A stretch of 64,000 nt of DNA. It comes from Lachnospiraceae bacterium. GTDB taxonomy: Bacteria > Bacillota > Clostridia > Lachnospirales > Lachnospiraceae. Both the position numbers and the translations under genes were made by a program. The notes under the pieces were generated by a model. That model did no database searches and was not told the origin of the DNA. It saw only the letters and a list, made by a program, of their open reading frames with translations. The stretch is taken from assembly GCA_900766915.1 (NCBI GenBank), contig CAAFXE010000398.1, positions 7,499 to 71,498 on the forward strand, written 5' to 3'. Positions 51,672 through 61,080 of the stretch are shown in pieces. Within the stretch, counting starts at the first letter, position 1. Each line of letters begins with the position of its first letter.

Positions 51672-54467
51672 ATGTATAAATTAGAAAACATTACTTGTGA
51701 ACGTGTAAAGAACCCATTAGCAGTTACCGTGAAGAATCCCAGATTCTGCTGGGAATTGGATTCTGAAAAAAGTTGTATTTATCAGGATGCTTATCGGATT
51801 GTTGTTCAAAAGGAAGATAGCGGCACTGTGTGGGACAGCAAAAAAACAGAAAGCAGCCGGAGTGTAGATGTGGAATATGAAGGAAGTGCCCTGGAATCTG
51901 CATGCAGGTATCGTTATCAGGTTACGGTGTGGACCTCAGACGGAGCTGAGGTACAAAGCCAAGAGCATTATTTTGAGACAGCATTTTTCGAGGAAGCAGA
52001 CTGGAAGGCAAACTGGATCGAGCCGGATCCGCTTCCACAGCTTCCCCAAAATCCGCTGGAAGGTGCGTCCAGAAAATGGATGGAGGTCATTGGTTGTATG
52101 ATGCGGGGAGAACCTGTGGAAATGATTTCAGATGAAGAGAACCTGAAATCTCAGGGTCTGGAGCCGTATGATCCTCCGGTACGTTTCAGAAGCCAGTTCC
52201 AACTGAAAGGACAGGTGAAATCTGCCCGTCTTTATGTGACAGCACATGGCATTTATGAAGCGAAAATTAATGGAAAAGATGTGACAGATACAGTATTGAA
52301 TCCGGGCTTTACGACCTATGATAAGCGAATCAAATATCAGGTATATCCGGTGGAACATTTACTGAATGAAGGTGAAAATGCCATTGCAGTTACAGTGGCT
52401 GATGGGTGGTATAAAGGAAAAATCGCACTGGGAAGAGGCTGCGAATATGGTGAAGTTCCGGGGCTTTTGCTTCAAATGAGGGTGGAATATGAAGACGGAA
52501 CGACAGATACTGTCTGCTCTGATGGAACATGGAAGTATTCCTTTGACGGTCCGATCCGTATGGCAGATTTATTTCTTGGTCAGACAGTAGACGGCCGTCT
52601 AGAGGATGGAGAACCGTCAGTTTGTACCTATTGTGGAGAAAACTGGAAACCGGTTCGGGCAAAAGAAAAGCCGGGAGATGGAAACGAAGCTGACAGAGAA
52701 TTTAGGGGTGTACTGGAAGCCCAGATGGCACCACCTGTGAAAGTGTTTGAAGAGATTCCAGCACAGAAGGTATGGAATGCACCGAACGGAGATACCCTTG
52801 TGGATTTCGGACAGAACATGGCAGGTACGATTCGTGTCATTGTTCGGGGAGAAGCAGGAGAACAAATTACATTTGAACATGGAGAAGTTCTGGATCGGGA
52901 CGGAAACTTTACCTATGTATTCGAAAAGGATGAAACAAGAGCACAGAGAGACTGCTATATCTGTGCAGGTACCGGGGACGAAATATTTGCCCCACAGTTC
53001 ACCTACCATGGTTTCCGCTATGTGCGTGTAAAAGGTGGAAACCATTGGACAAAAGAACAGTTTACTGCATTGGCTATCAGTACGGCTAATGAAGTGACAG
53101 GAAGCTTCCGATGTTCCGATGAGCAGTTGAATCAGCTTCAGCATAACATATATTGGAGTCAGAGATCCAACAATATTTCAATACCCACTGATTGCCCTAC
53201 AAGGGAAAAAGCCGGATGGACCGGGGATGTTGTTGTGTATGGTCCAACAGCTCTTTTCAATCAGGATATGACTGCATTTTATGAGGATTGGCTGGGAAGC
53301 ATCTGTATGGAACAGACAGAGAGTGGTCACGTGCTCAATACCGTGCCATTGATCAAAAATTATATTCAGCAGACGATGGCAGGATCCATCGGCTGGGGAG
53401 ATGTTATCCTGACACTTCCCATGCAGTTATATACTCTGTCCGGTGATATTCAGGCACTGAAAGACAATTACAGTGCAATGGAAAAATGGATGAGTGCCAT
53501 AAGAGCAAGTGCATATGAATTACCAACTTCAAATCCAATGGGTGGTATGTCACAGGAAGAGTTTGATGCAATGTCAGAGCGTCGGCAGGATAATCAGCAC
53601 TATCTGATCAATACCGGGTTCCATTTTGGAGACTGGTTAGTGCCCAGTGTCAAGGATGCCAATGGTTTTTCAGATGGGCCGGCTTCTGCTTTCCTGACAA
53701 TGAATTATGTAGATACAGCAATTCTTGCAGCCAACGCAGATCTGTTTGCGCAGGTTTCTGACCTGCTCGGATATACTAAAAAAGCAGAGGAATATCGGAA
53801 TTATGCAAAAAGAGTCCGGGAAGCTTTCTATGAAGAATATGTGGACGAAAATGGCAAGCTGATTCAGGAAATGCAGGGTAATTACATACTTGCGTTAAAA
53901 TATCATATGGTGCCGAAAGATAAAGAACCGGTGCTTGCAAAGCATCTGGATGATTTGATCCATCAAAATGGTGACCGCCTGGATACTGGTTTTATGACGA
54001 TTGCACATCTTTTGGATGTTTTGTGCGATTATGGATATGAAGAGACTGCGTGGAAAATCCTTTGGCAGAAGAACTGTCCGTCCTGGTTGTATGAGATTGA
54101 ACACGGAGCCACAACGATGTGGGAAAATTGGGATGCAATCCGTGAAGATGGATCAATTTGTGGCTGTTCCTTCAATCATTATGCATTTGGCTGCGTAGGA
54201 GATTTCATGTACAGAAGGATTCTGGGAATTCAGAATGCCGGAATCGGGTATGATAAAATCCGTATTGCACCGGGCTACAATTGTGGACTTAACTGGGCAG
54301 AGGGAAGCTATCGGAGTCCATATGGAAAGATAGAAGTTCACTGGGAAAAAAATGGAGAATCCTATAAGATCTCAGGAAAAATTCCTGCAAACACAAACGC
54401 AGTTCTTATTCTGCCTGATGGAACAGAAAAAGTGATTGGAAATGGTCCGTTTAGGGAGTTCATTTAG
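51672..54467 (+). CDS. GH78 alpha-L-rhamnosidase (third of three)
   Basis: A 931-residue enzyme: VKNPRFCWELDSE at the N-terminus, an insert (about residues 120-170, with SRKWMEVIGCMMRGEPVEMI) absent from the other two GH78 proteins, GWYKGKIALG, IPTDCPTREKAGWTGD (acid Glu) and GATTMWENWDAI (base region), SFNHYAFGCVGDFMY. Start ATG 51672 after AAAGGAAA; the frame is open 21 codons further up but without a start signal. No signal peptide. It is alone in its transcription unit under promoter D, divergent from the AraC gene. Confidence 0.93.
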   Translation: MYKLENITCERVKNPLAVTVKNPRFCWELDSEKSCIYQDAYRIVVQKEDSGTVWDSKKTESSRSVDVEYEGSALESACRYRYQVTVWTSDGAEVQSQEHYFETAFFEEADWKANWIEPDPLPQLPQNPLEGASRKWMEVIGCMMRGEPVEMISDEENLKSQGLEPYDPPVRFRSQFQLKGQVKSARLYVTAHGIYEAKINGKDVTDTVLNPGFTTYDKRIKYQVYPVEHLLNEGENAIAVTVADGWYKGKIALGRGCEYGEVPGLLLQMRVEYEDGTTDTVCSDGTWKYSFDGPIRMADLFLGQTVDGRLEDGEPSVCTYCGENWKPVRAKEKPGDGNEADREFRGVLEAQMAPPVKVFEEIPAQKVWNAPNGDTLVDFGQNMAGTIRVIVRGEAGEQITFEHGEVLDRDGNFTYVFEKDETRAQRDCYICAGTGDEIFAPQFTYHGFRYVRVKGGNHWTKEQFTALAISTANEVTGSFRCSDEQLNQLQHNIYWSQRSNNISIPTDCPTREKAGWTGDVVVYGPTALFNQDMTAFYEDWLGSICMEQTESGHVLNTVPLIKNYIQQTMAGSIGWGDVILTLPMQLYTLSGDIQALKDNYSAMEKWMSAIRASAYELPTSNPMGGMSQEEFDAMSERRQDNQHYLINTGFHFGDWLVPSVKDANGFSDGPASAFLTMNYVDTAILAANADLFAQVSDLLGYTKKAEEYRNYAKRVREAFYEEYVDENGKLIQEMQGNYILALKYHMVPKDKEPVLAKHLDDLIHQNGDRLDTGFMTIAHLLDVLCDYGYEETAWKILWQKNCPSWLYEIEHGATTMWENWDAIREDGSICGCSFNHYAFGCVGDFMYRRILGIQNAGIGYDKIRIAPGYNCGLNWAEGSYRSPYGKIEVHWEKNGESYKISGKIPANTNAVLILPDGTEKVIGNGPFREFI

Positions 54468-54495
54468 GGAGTTAAGAAATTTTGTAAAAAAAGTC

Positions 54496-54570
54496 TTGAC
54501 TTTCCAAAAAATAGGTGTATACTACGAGCATAAAGCAAAGGCGCTTTGGAGAAATCCAAGGCGCCTTTTT
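54496..54570 (+). promoter_or_regulatory. Glutamine synthetase promoter and leader hairpin
   Basis: -35 TTGACT (54496-54501), 16 bp, -10 TATACT (54518-54523). Hairpin at 54537-54567: AAAGGCGCTTTGGA, GAAA tetraloop, TCCAAGGCGCCTTT, followed by TT, a good intrinsic terminator some 10 nt after the transcription start. The run GCAAAGGCGCTTT is identical to that in the amt leader. Confidence 0.78.
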
Positions 54571-54600
54571 CGTTATACAGAAAAAAAGGAGAATGAGATT

Positions 54601-56697
54601 ATGACAAAACGAATTCCTGAACTTTATGGAAGCCTTGTATTTAATGACAAGATCATGAGGGAAAAGCTTCCGAAAGATATTTACAAAGCCCTCAGAAAGA
54701 CCATTGAAAATAATACACATCTGGAACTTGATGTGGCAAACTCCGTAGCCATTGCCATGAAGGAATGGGCAGTAGAACATGGGGCAACCCATTTTACCCA
54801 CTGGTTCCAGCCAATGACCGGATTTACTGCTGAAAAACATGACAGCTTTATCACACCGGTAGGTGACGGACAGATCATCATGGATTTCTCAGGAAAAGAG
54901 CTGGTAAAGGGTGAACCGGATGCTTCCAGCTTCCCATCAGGCGGTTTGCGTGCTACCTTTGAAGCAAGAGGTTATACTGCATGGGATCCTACTTCTCCTG
55001 CATTTATTAAGGATGGAACCTTATACATACCGACAGCTTTCTGCTCTTACAGCGGAGAAGCACTGGATAAGAAAACACCATTGCTTCGTTCCATGGAAGC
55101 ATTAAATAAACAGGCTGTGAAAATTCTTCATCTGCTTGGACAGACAGACGTTGCAACCGTGTCTACTACCGTAGGTCCGGAACAGGAATACTTCCTGGTA
55201 GATAAAGAGCTTTACAAACAAAGAAAAGACCTGATCTTTACAGGCAGAACCTTACTTGGTGCAAAACCTCCAAAGGGTCAGGAAATGGAAGATCATTACT
55301 TTGGTTCCTTAAAACCACGTGTAGCAGCTTATATGCATGATCTGGATGAAGAGCTTTGGAAGCTTGGCATTCCTGCAAAAACAAAACATAATGAAGTAGC
55401 ACCGGCACAGCATGAGCTGGCTCCGATTTTTGATACAACAAACGTAGCAGTTGATCACAACCAGCTGACCATGGAAATCATGAAAAAAGTGGCTGACAAA
55501 CATGGCCTGGTTTGTCTTCTTCATGAAAAACCATTTGACGGTATCAATGGTTCCGGTAAACACAACAACTGGTCCATGGTTACCAATACAGGTAAGAACC
55601 TGTTAGATCCGGGCCGTACACCTGCAGAGAATACCCAGTTCCTGGTATTTTTAATGGCAGTTATCAAAGCAGTAGATGATTATGCAGATCTCATGAGATT
55701 ATCCGTAGCAAGTGCCGGAAACGACCATCGTCTCGGTGCAAACGAAGCACCTCCAGCCATTGTTTCCATCTTCCTTGGAGATGAGCTGACAGAGGTTTTG
55801 GACTCCATTGAAAATGATACCTTCTTTGGAAAACATCAGAAGGTGGCTATGGATATCGGTGCAACTGTATTACCACATTTCTTTAAAGATAATACAGACA
55901 GAAACCGTACTTCACCATTTGCATTTACAGGTAATAAATTTGAATTCCGTATGCTTGGTTCTTCTATTTCCGTTGCAGGACCAAATGTGGTATTAAATAC
56001 AGCAGTTGCTGAAAGTTTGGCTCAGTTCTATGAAGAGTTAAAAGAAACTCCGGCTGATAAGATGGATGAAGCAGTTCATGAGCTTGTAAAACGTGCGATC
56101 CTGAAACACAAAAAAGTTATCTTCAACGGAAATGGTTATACAGATGAGTGGGTAGAGGAGGCTGAAAAACGTGGATTATACAACTTGAAATCCACACCGG
56201 AAGTTCTTCCAAGATTTATTGAAAAGAAAAACATTGATCTGTTTACAAACCATAAGATCTTTACAGAAACTGAGATTCATTCCAGATATGAAATCCTTCT
56301 GGAAAACTACTGTAAGACACTTCACATTGAAGCAAAGACACTTGCCGATATGGTGAAGAGAGATTTCCTTCCGGCAGTGATGGCTTACACAGATACAGTG
56401 ACAGATTCTATCTTGAAAAAGAAAGAAGCAGCAGGACTTGCATGTGCAAGTGAAACAAAACTTTTAACAAAGCTCTCCGGATACTATGATCAGATTTTCG
56501 AACTGGAGGAAGCTTTGGAAGACTATACAAAAACTGCAGAAGGCATCGAAGATTTCCAGAAACAGGCAGATTACTATCATGAGACAGTCATTCCGGCTAT
56601 GGAAGAGATCAGAAGCTATGCAGATGCAGCAGAGGAATATCTCCCGGATGAGGTGCTTCCGTATCCAAACTATCAGAAGCTTCTCTTCTCCGTATAA
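54601..56697 (+). CDS. glnN: Glutamine synthetase type III
   Basis: A 698-residue enzyme of the GSIII class (about 700 residues, much longer than GSI). It makes glutamine from glutamate, ammonia and ATP. Signatures: THFTHWFQPMTGFTAEKHDS, VGPEQEYFLVD (metal-binding Glu), AKTKHNEVAPAQHELAPIFD, LHEKPFDGINGSGKHNNWSM and RLGANEAPPAIVS. Start ATG 54601 after AAAGGAG; the open frame continues upstream through the leader hairpin but has no other start signal. With the Amt-PII fusion at 26.5 kb it forms the ammonia assimilation system, apparently co-regulated through similar leaders. Confidence 0.96.
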   Translation: MTKRIPELYGSLVFNDKIMREKLPKDIYKALRKTIENNTHLELDVANSVAIAMKEWAVEHGATHFTHWFQPMTGFTAEKHDSFITPVGDGQIIMDFSGKELVKGEPDASSFPSGGLRATFEARGYTAWDPTSPAFIKDGTLYIPTAFCSYSGEALDKKTPLLRSMEALNKQAVKILHLLGQTDVATVSTTVGPEQEYFLVDKELYKQRKDLIFTGRTLLGAKPPKGQEMEDHYFGSLKPRVAAYMHDLDEELWKLGIPAKTKHNEVAPAQHELAPIFDTTNVAVDHNQLTMEIMKKVADKHGLVCLLHEKPFDGINGSGKHNNWSMVTNTGKNLLDPGRTPAENTQFLVFLMAVIKAVDDYADLMRLSVASAGNDHRLGANEAPPAIVSIFLGDELTEVLDSIENDTFFGKHQKVAMDIGATVLPHFFKDNTDRNRTSPFAFTGNKFEFRMLGSSISVAGPNVVLNTAVAESLAQFYEELKETPADKMDEAVHELVKRAILKHKKVIFNGNGYTDEWVEEAEKRGLYNLKSTPEVLPRFIEKKNIDLFTNHKIFTETEIHSRYEILLENYCKTLHIEAKTLADMVKRDFLPAVMAYTDTVTDSILKKKEAAGLACASETKLLTKLSGYYDQIFELEEALEDYTKTAEGIEDFQKQADYYHETVIPAMEEIRSYADAAEEYLPDEVLPYPNYQKLLFSV

Positions 56698-56735
56698 AAA
56701 CGCTTTTATCTTAATTTACCCTTTATTCCTAAACA

Positions 56736-56772
56736 GGAGGATCCGTATTTTTCGGGTCCTCCGCTCTTTTTT
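56736..56772 (+). terminator. Terminator after glutamine synthetase
   Basis: GGAGGATCC pairs with GGGTCCTCC around GTATTTTTC, followed by GCTCTTTTTT. Confidence 0.85.
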
Positions 56773-56856
56773 GCATTCCCTTATTCATGGGTAAATTGTA
56801 TCTGGAAGGTACTGAACAGTTACGGTAAATCTTCATAAAAAAGTTATTCTGAAAAC

Positions 56857-56884
56857 TTGTATATTTCAGGTAAAATGTTACAAT
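56857..56884 (+). promoter_or_regulatory. Likely promoter of the molybdate transporter operon
   Basis: TTGTAT (56857-56862), 16 bp, TACAAT (56879-56884), 40 bp before the modA start codon. No molybdenum-cofactor riboswitch is recognisable in the short leader. Confidence 0.5.
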
Positions 56885-56924
56885 GTCCACAGGATTTGTT
56901 AAAAACAAAAGGAGAGTTATCTAA

Positions 56925-57683
56925 ATGTGGAAGAAAAATAAGATTTTAACAGTACTTTTTATACTCATGCTGTGTATTGGTCTCTGTGCAGGGTGCAGTA
57001 AAACAGACACAATATCAGAAAATCTGCTGATCTATTGTGGTGCAGGTATGCAAAAGCCCTTCCAGGAAATCGCAGAGGCATTTCAGGAAGAGACCGGCTG
57101 CGAAATGAATGTAACCTATGCCAATGCGGCACAGATCCAGACTCAGATTCAGGAATCGAAAGAAGGTGCATTTTTTATTGCAGGCTCTGTGGAAGAGACA
57201 AAGCCTGTGGAAGAATTTGTAATAGACACCACAAATCTGGTAAAACACATTCCTGTACTGGCAGTTGAAGAAGGTAATCCCAAAAATATTACAGGGATTG
57301 CAGATCTTGCCCGTGAAGACATTGTTACCGTAATCGGTGATCCGGAGTCTACTCCAATTGGAAAAATTGCCCAGAAGGTATTTCAAGATTTCGAGGTCAG
57401 TGATAAAATACACTTAGGTGCGACCACCACCACTGCTCCGCAGCTGGCTACGGTCATCGGTTTGGGAGAAGCAGATGCTGCTATTATATGGAAGGAAAAT
57501 TGTCAGGCCGAGGGCGTTGAGATCTGTGAAACAAAAGATTTAGATGCTTATGTCAAGGTCGTTCCGGCAGCCAGACTTTCCTTTGAGGCTGATAATCCGG
57601 CAGCAGATAAATTTTTGGAGTTCCTGACATCCGATACAGCTCAAAATATCTGGATGGCTTATGGATATGAATTGACAGAATGA
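56925..57683 (+). CDS. modA: Molybdate-type ABC transporter substrate-binding lipoprotein
   Basis: A 252-residue lipoprotein: signal peptide with lipobox LCAGC (Cys24). The mature part follows the ModA fold: LLIYCGAGMQKPFQEIAEAF, TGCEMNVTYANAAQIQTQIQ and DPESTPIGKIAQKVF, ATVIGLGEADAAIIW and the terminal DTAQNIWMAYGYE. It binds molybdate or tungstate at the membrane surface; the sequence does not separate the two. AAAGGAG precedes the ATG. Its stop overlaps modB by 4 bp. Confidence 0.88.
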   Translation: MWKKNKILTVLFILMLCIGLCAGCSKTDTISENLLIYCGAGMQKPFQEIAEAFQEETGCEMNVTYANAAQIQTQIQESKEGAFFIAGSVEETKPVEEFVIDTTNLVKHIPVLAVEEGNPKNITGIADLAREDIVTVIGDPESTPIGKIAQKVFQDFEVSDKIHLGATTTTAPQLATVIGLGEADAAIIWKENCQAEGVEICETKDLDAYVKVVPAARLSFEADNPAADKFLEFLTSDTAQNIWMAYGYELTE

Positions 57684-58486
57684 GAAGACATAATTTCAAC
57701 ATATTTCAAATTCTTTGCGGAATTTTAACACTACTGGCAGTGGTGCTGATAGGCAGTAATATATTAGTCATTACATTCCGGGGGCTTTTTAGCCTTTCGG
57801 AATGTTTTTCGCGTCCGGAAACTTTATTTGCCGTTGGATTAAGTATGAAAAGTGCCTGTGTTTCCACACTCCTTTGCTTTTTGCTGGCCATCCCTACAGC
57901 CTATATGCTGACACGTTCCCGGATTTTGTTCAGGCCACTTGTGGAAATGGTTTTGGAACTGACCATGTCATTACCCTATCTTGTGATTGGCTTAAGTCTT
58001 CTGATCCTTTTTTCTTCCCCAGCAGGAAAATGGCTGAAAGCGATGGGGTTCCCTGTGGTATTTCATCAAAATGGTATTATCATAGCCCAGCTTGTAGTGA
58101 ATCTTCCTTTTGCGATCAAACTTGTATCTACAGCCTTTCGAGGTGTGGATATCAAATTAGAATATGTGGCAGGACTCCTGGGTGCAACGCCAGCCAGAAG
58201 TTTTTTCACGATCTTGCTGCCGCTTTGTAAGAATAGTCTTATCAGTGCATGGATCCTTGTATGGTCCAGAGCTCTTGGTGAATTTGGCGCCACATTGATG
58301 CTGGTGGGAGTGACCCGGATGAAGACTGAAACATTGCCTGCCAGCATTTATCTGGATGTAAGTACCAACGATTTAAATGGTGCACTTGCCAGTGCATTTA
58401 TTCTTCTGATGATTTCCGCCGTTTCTCTGGGAATTGCAAACTTTCTGACCAGAGCAAACAGAAAGCAGGGACGCTATGAATCATGA
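57680..58486 (+). CDS. modB: Molybdate-type ABC transporter permease
   Basis: A 268-residue permease with about six TM helices, including the EAA loop (EYVAGLLGATPARSFFTILL) that docks on the ATPase, and the ModB-type ending RALGEFGATLMLVG..ETLPASIYLD. ATG overlaps the modA stop (ATGA) and the gene overlaps modC by 11 bp, so the three proteins are made together. Confidence 0.9.
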   Translation: MRRHNFNIFQILCGILTLLAVVLIGSNILVITFRGLFSLSECFSRPETLFAVGLSMKSACVSTLLCFLLAIPTAYMLTRSRILFRPLVEMVLELTMSLPYLVIGLSLLILFSSPAGKWLKAMGFPVVFHQNGIIIAQLVVNLPFAIKLVSTAFRGVDIKLEYVAGLLGATPARSFFTILLPLCKNSLISAWILVWSRALGEFGATLMLVGVTRMKTETLPASIYLDVSTNDLNGALASAFILLMISAVSLGIANFLTRANRKQGRYES

Positions 58487-59201
58487 GTTTCATTCAATCT
58501 TAAGTTTTGAGAATCTGACCGTACATCGCGGTGATTTTATGCTGGATGAGGTTTCCTTTGATATCCGGGAGGATGAGATTTTTGCCATGATCGGTAAGAC
58601 AGGTGCGGGGAAAAGCGTGTTACTGGAGGCGGCGGCCGGGTTCTTTGTGCCCGAAAGCGGATGTGTCAGATACAATGGTCAGAGCGTACATCAGATACCG
58701 CTGCACCAGAGAAATATCGGATATTTATACCAGGATTACAGCCTTTTTCCCCATATGACAGCGGAAGAAAACATTGGATACAGCCTGAAAATGAAACGGC
58801 TTCCGAAAGACCGGATACGCAGGCAGGTTCAGGAAATGGCAGAGAAGTTTGAGCTGTCTTCTGTATTGGGGCAATATCCCGGGACCTTAAGCGGAGGGGA
58901 ACAGCAAAGAGTCGCCCTGGCACGGGCATTGATGATGCGACCAAAGCTGCTACTTTTGGATGAACCGTTTTCAGCCCTGGATCCGGTAACGAAACGTTCA
59001 CTTTATGGGATGCTTCAGGATATCCGAGGGGAATTCGGATGTGCGATTTTGTTTGTAACCCATGATTTTTCAGAGGCAGAGAAGCTGGCGGACCGGATCG
59101 GGGTACTGATCGAAGGAAAGCTTCGGGGAATCGTAAAGAGTGGGGAACTATTTTCTTCCGACTGGGACAGTGATGTACGGAGATTTCTTGGAATTACATA
59201 G
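58476..59201 (+). CDS. modC: Molybdate-type ABC transporter ATP-binding protein
   Basis: A 241-residue ATPase: Walker A GKTGAGKS, Q-loop in YLYQDYSLFPH, signature LSGGEQQRVALARAL, Walker B LLLLDEPFSALD and switch His in VTHDFSEA. It lacks the C-terminal Mop (molybdate-sensing) domain of long ModC proteins. Start ATG 58476 inside the modB end. It powers uptake of molybdate or tungstate. Confidence 0.9.
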   Translation: MNHEFHSILSFENLTVHRGDFMLDEVSFDIREDEIFAMIGKTGAGKSVLLEAAAGFFVPESGCVRYNGQSVHQIPLHQRNIGYLYQDYSLFPHMTAEENIGYSLKMKRLPKDRIRRQVQEMAEKFELSSVLGQYPGTLSGGEQQRVALARALMMRPKLLLLDEPFSALDPVTKRSLYGMLQDIRGEFGCAILFVTHDFSEAEKLADRIGVLIEGKLRGIVKSGELFSSDWDSDVRRFLGIT

Positions 59202-59215
59202 AAAGGTGAAAGTTT

Positions 59216-59998
59216 ATGACAGCAGAAAAGTTTTATGACACTTTGAAGAAAAGATTCTGTGATATCTTAGCACAATGTGAGCCAGACAGTGGATGTGCAG
59301 TGCAGGAGGAACAGGTAAACATTGTCTGTCGGGCACTGACACCGGAAGAAGCTATTGGACAAACGAAAAGAAAAGATTTTCCAATTATTACAGGAAAAGA
59401 TGTGATGATCCAGGCTGAGTTTCGTGGATCTTATGGCCAGGCATTTACTGATGCACCGACTTCCTTTTCAGGAACAATTTCAGAAATTTTGGATATGGAT
59501 ATCGCAGGAGATCCTTACGCAAGAAGTCTCTTCATTGCAGTTTTAAATGCAGTGATGGCTTCTCTTGGAAAATGCACCGGAACTGTACACTGCAGAACCT
59601 ATGGACCGGAAAATTGTGCAAAAGATATGCGAAGCTTTTTGGAAGCGAACTATCCGGAAGACACGCGCATTGCATTGATCGGCTACCAGCCGGCACTACT
59701 TGATATGCTGGCTCACAGTAGATTTGAGGTTCGTGTGCTGGATCTCAATCCGGCCAATATCGGACAGGAACGCTACGGTGTGATCGTAGAGGACGGTCGT
59801 AGTGCCTATGAGTCGATTATTCATGGTGGTGCGGATCTGATTCTTTGCACCGGAAGTACCATCTGTAATGGGACGATCGTGGATTATCTCGATTTAGATA
59901 CGGAAGTCCTGTTTTTTGGAACATCCATTTCCGGTGCAGCTCCGTTGATGGGACTAAAACGGGTTTGCTTTGCGGCGGAGTATCAGGCATTGGATTGA
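59216..59998 (+). CDS. DUF4213/DUF364 protein linked to metal transport
   Basis: A 260-residue cytoplasmic protein with an enolase-like N-terminal domain (about 1-95) and the DUF364 putative heavy-metal chelation domain (about 110-250; RIALIGYQPALLDMLAHSRF, LILCTGSTICNGTIVDYL). It begins 14 bp after modC behind AAAGGTG, completing the operon. Its neighbours suggest a role in handling molybdate/tungstate or a metal cofactor; the biochemical activity is unknown. A terminator follows. Confidence 0.8.
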   Translation: MTAEKFYDTLKKRFCDILAQCEPDSGCAVQEEQVNIVCRALTPEEAIGQTKRKDFPIITGKDVMIQAEFRGSYGQAFTDAPTSFSGTISEILDMDIAGDPYARSLFIAVLNAVMASLGKCTGTVHCRTYGPENCAKDMRSFLEANYPEDTRIALIGYQPALLDMLAHSRFEVRVLDLNPANIGQERYGVIVEDGRSAYESIIHGGADLILCTGSTICNGTIVDYLDLDTEVLFFGTSISGAAPLMGLKRVCFAAEYQALD

Positions 59999-60037
59999 CG
60001 ATTGATACCAATGTCCCTTTGAAAAACTACATATGAC

Positions 60038-60083
60038 AAAAAAGACTTGCGCATCACAGGCTTGTGAGAAGCAGGTCTTTTTT
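60038..60083 (+). terminator. Terminator after the molybdate operon
   Basis: AAAAAAGACTTGC (60038-60050) with GCAGGTCTTTTTT (60071-60083), and an inner hairpin TCACAGGCTTGTGA. Confidence 0.8.
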
Positions 60084-60219
60084 CTGGACTCAGTAGAATA
60101 TCTGCTGAGTTTTTTCTTTGTAATGGGATAAAATATGAAAAGACGTATCTGTCCACTGCCTTTTGAATGGGAAATGGTTTATGGTCAGTTACTGAAAATT
60201 GGGACAAGGAGAAGCGGTC

Positions 60220-61050
60220 ATGAAAAAAGAAAACGAAAATCTGAAGGACTATATAAAATACATGGTGGAGGATGAAAAAAGTGAAGCTACCATAGAAAAA
60301 TATGTGAGGGATGTCACTGCATTCCTGCAGTTTGCCGGTGGCATTCCCATGAGTAAGGAGCTTGTGCTGGAATACAAAAGCCATCTGGAAGAAAAGGGCT
60401 ATCAGGTAACCTCTATCAATTCCATGCTGGTAGCAGTCAATGGGTATCTGGAATTTATCGGATGCCCGGAATATAAGGTAAAGACCATACGCATGCAGAG
60501 AAAAATCTACTGTGAGGAGGAGCGGGAGCTTACCAAGGCAGAGTATAAGAAGCTTTTGGATGCCTGCAAAGAAAAAGAAAGCCTGAATCTCACCATGCAG
60601 ACGATCTGTTGTACGGGCATCCGTGTCTCAGAGCTAAAATATTTTACCATAGAATCTGTCCGACGAGGTGAGATTACCGTGTACTGCAAGAAAAAAGTGC
60701 GGACTATCATGATTCCCAGAGACTTAAAGAAAAAACTTTTAAAATATGCTAAAAAACATCGAATCAATTCCGGAAACATTTTCGTTACAAAAAACGGAAA
60801 ACCACTGGACCGGAGTAATCTTTGGAGCCAGATGAAGAAGTTGTGCGAGAAGGCAGGGGTACTGGCCTCTAAGGTATTTCCCCATAACTTAAGAAAACTG
60901 TTTGCCAGGTCACTATACAATAAGGAAAAAGACATTGCCAAGCTGGCAGATGTACTGGGACATGGATGTATCGAAACAACGAGAATCTATATCATGTCCA
61001 CTGGTGAGGAACACCGCAGACAGATTGAAGGGCTGGGATTGCTGATATAA
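60220..61050 (+). CDS. Tyrosine recombinase, probable invertase of the capsule switch
   Basis: A 276-residue phage-integrase-type recombinase. N-terminal core-binding domain (LKDYIKYMVEDEKSEATIEK region), catalytic residues in CTGIRVSELKY (Arg), FPHNLRKLFARSLY (HxxR), LGHGCIETTRIYI (His, Tyr). Start ATG 60220 after AAGGAG; an upstream ATG at 60199 would place this site inside the gene. The stop lies 4 bp before a palindromic repeat that recurs inverted 320 bp away, upstream of the capsule genes. It is not related in arrangement to the RIT recombinases. Phase-variation invertases of this family are known at capsule loci of gut bacteria. Confidence 0.88.
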   Translation: MKKENENLKDYIKYMVEDEKSEATIEKYVRDVTAFLQFAGGIPMSKELVLEYKSHLEEKGYQVTSINSMLVAVNGYLEFIGCPEYKVKTIRMQRKIYCEEERELTKAEYKKLLDACKEKESLNLTMQTICCTGIRVSELKYFTIESVRRGEITVYCKKKVRTIMIPRDLKKKLLKYAKKHRINSGNIFVTKNGKPLDRSNLWSQMKKLCEKAGVLASKVFPHNLRKLFARSLYNKEKDIAKLADVLGHGCIETTRIYIMSTGEEHRRQIEGLGLLI

Positions 61051-61056
61051 AAAATT

Positions 61057-61080
61057 ACCACATAATTTGCATTATGTGGT
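61057..61080 (+). repeat. Left inverted recombination site of the capsule switch
   Basis: A 24-bp near-palindrome starting ACCACATAAT and ending ATTATGTGGT with asymmetric centre TTGC. It is the exact reverse complement of 61401-61424. The asymmetric centre can define crossover polarity. Confidence 0.85.
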
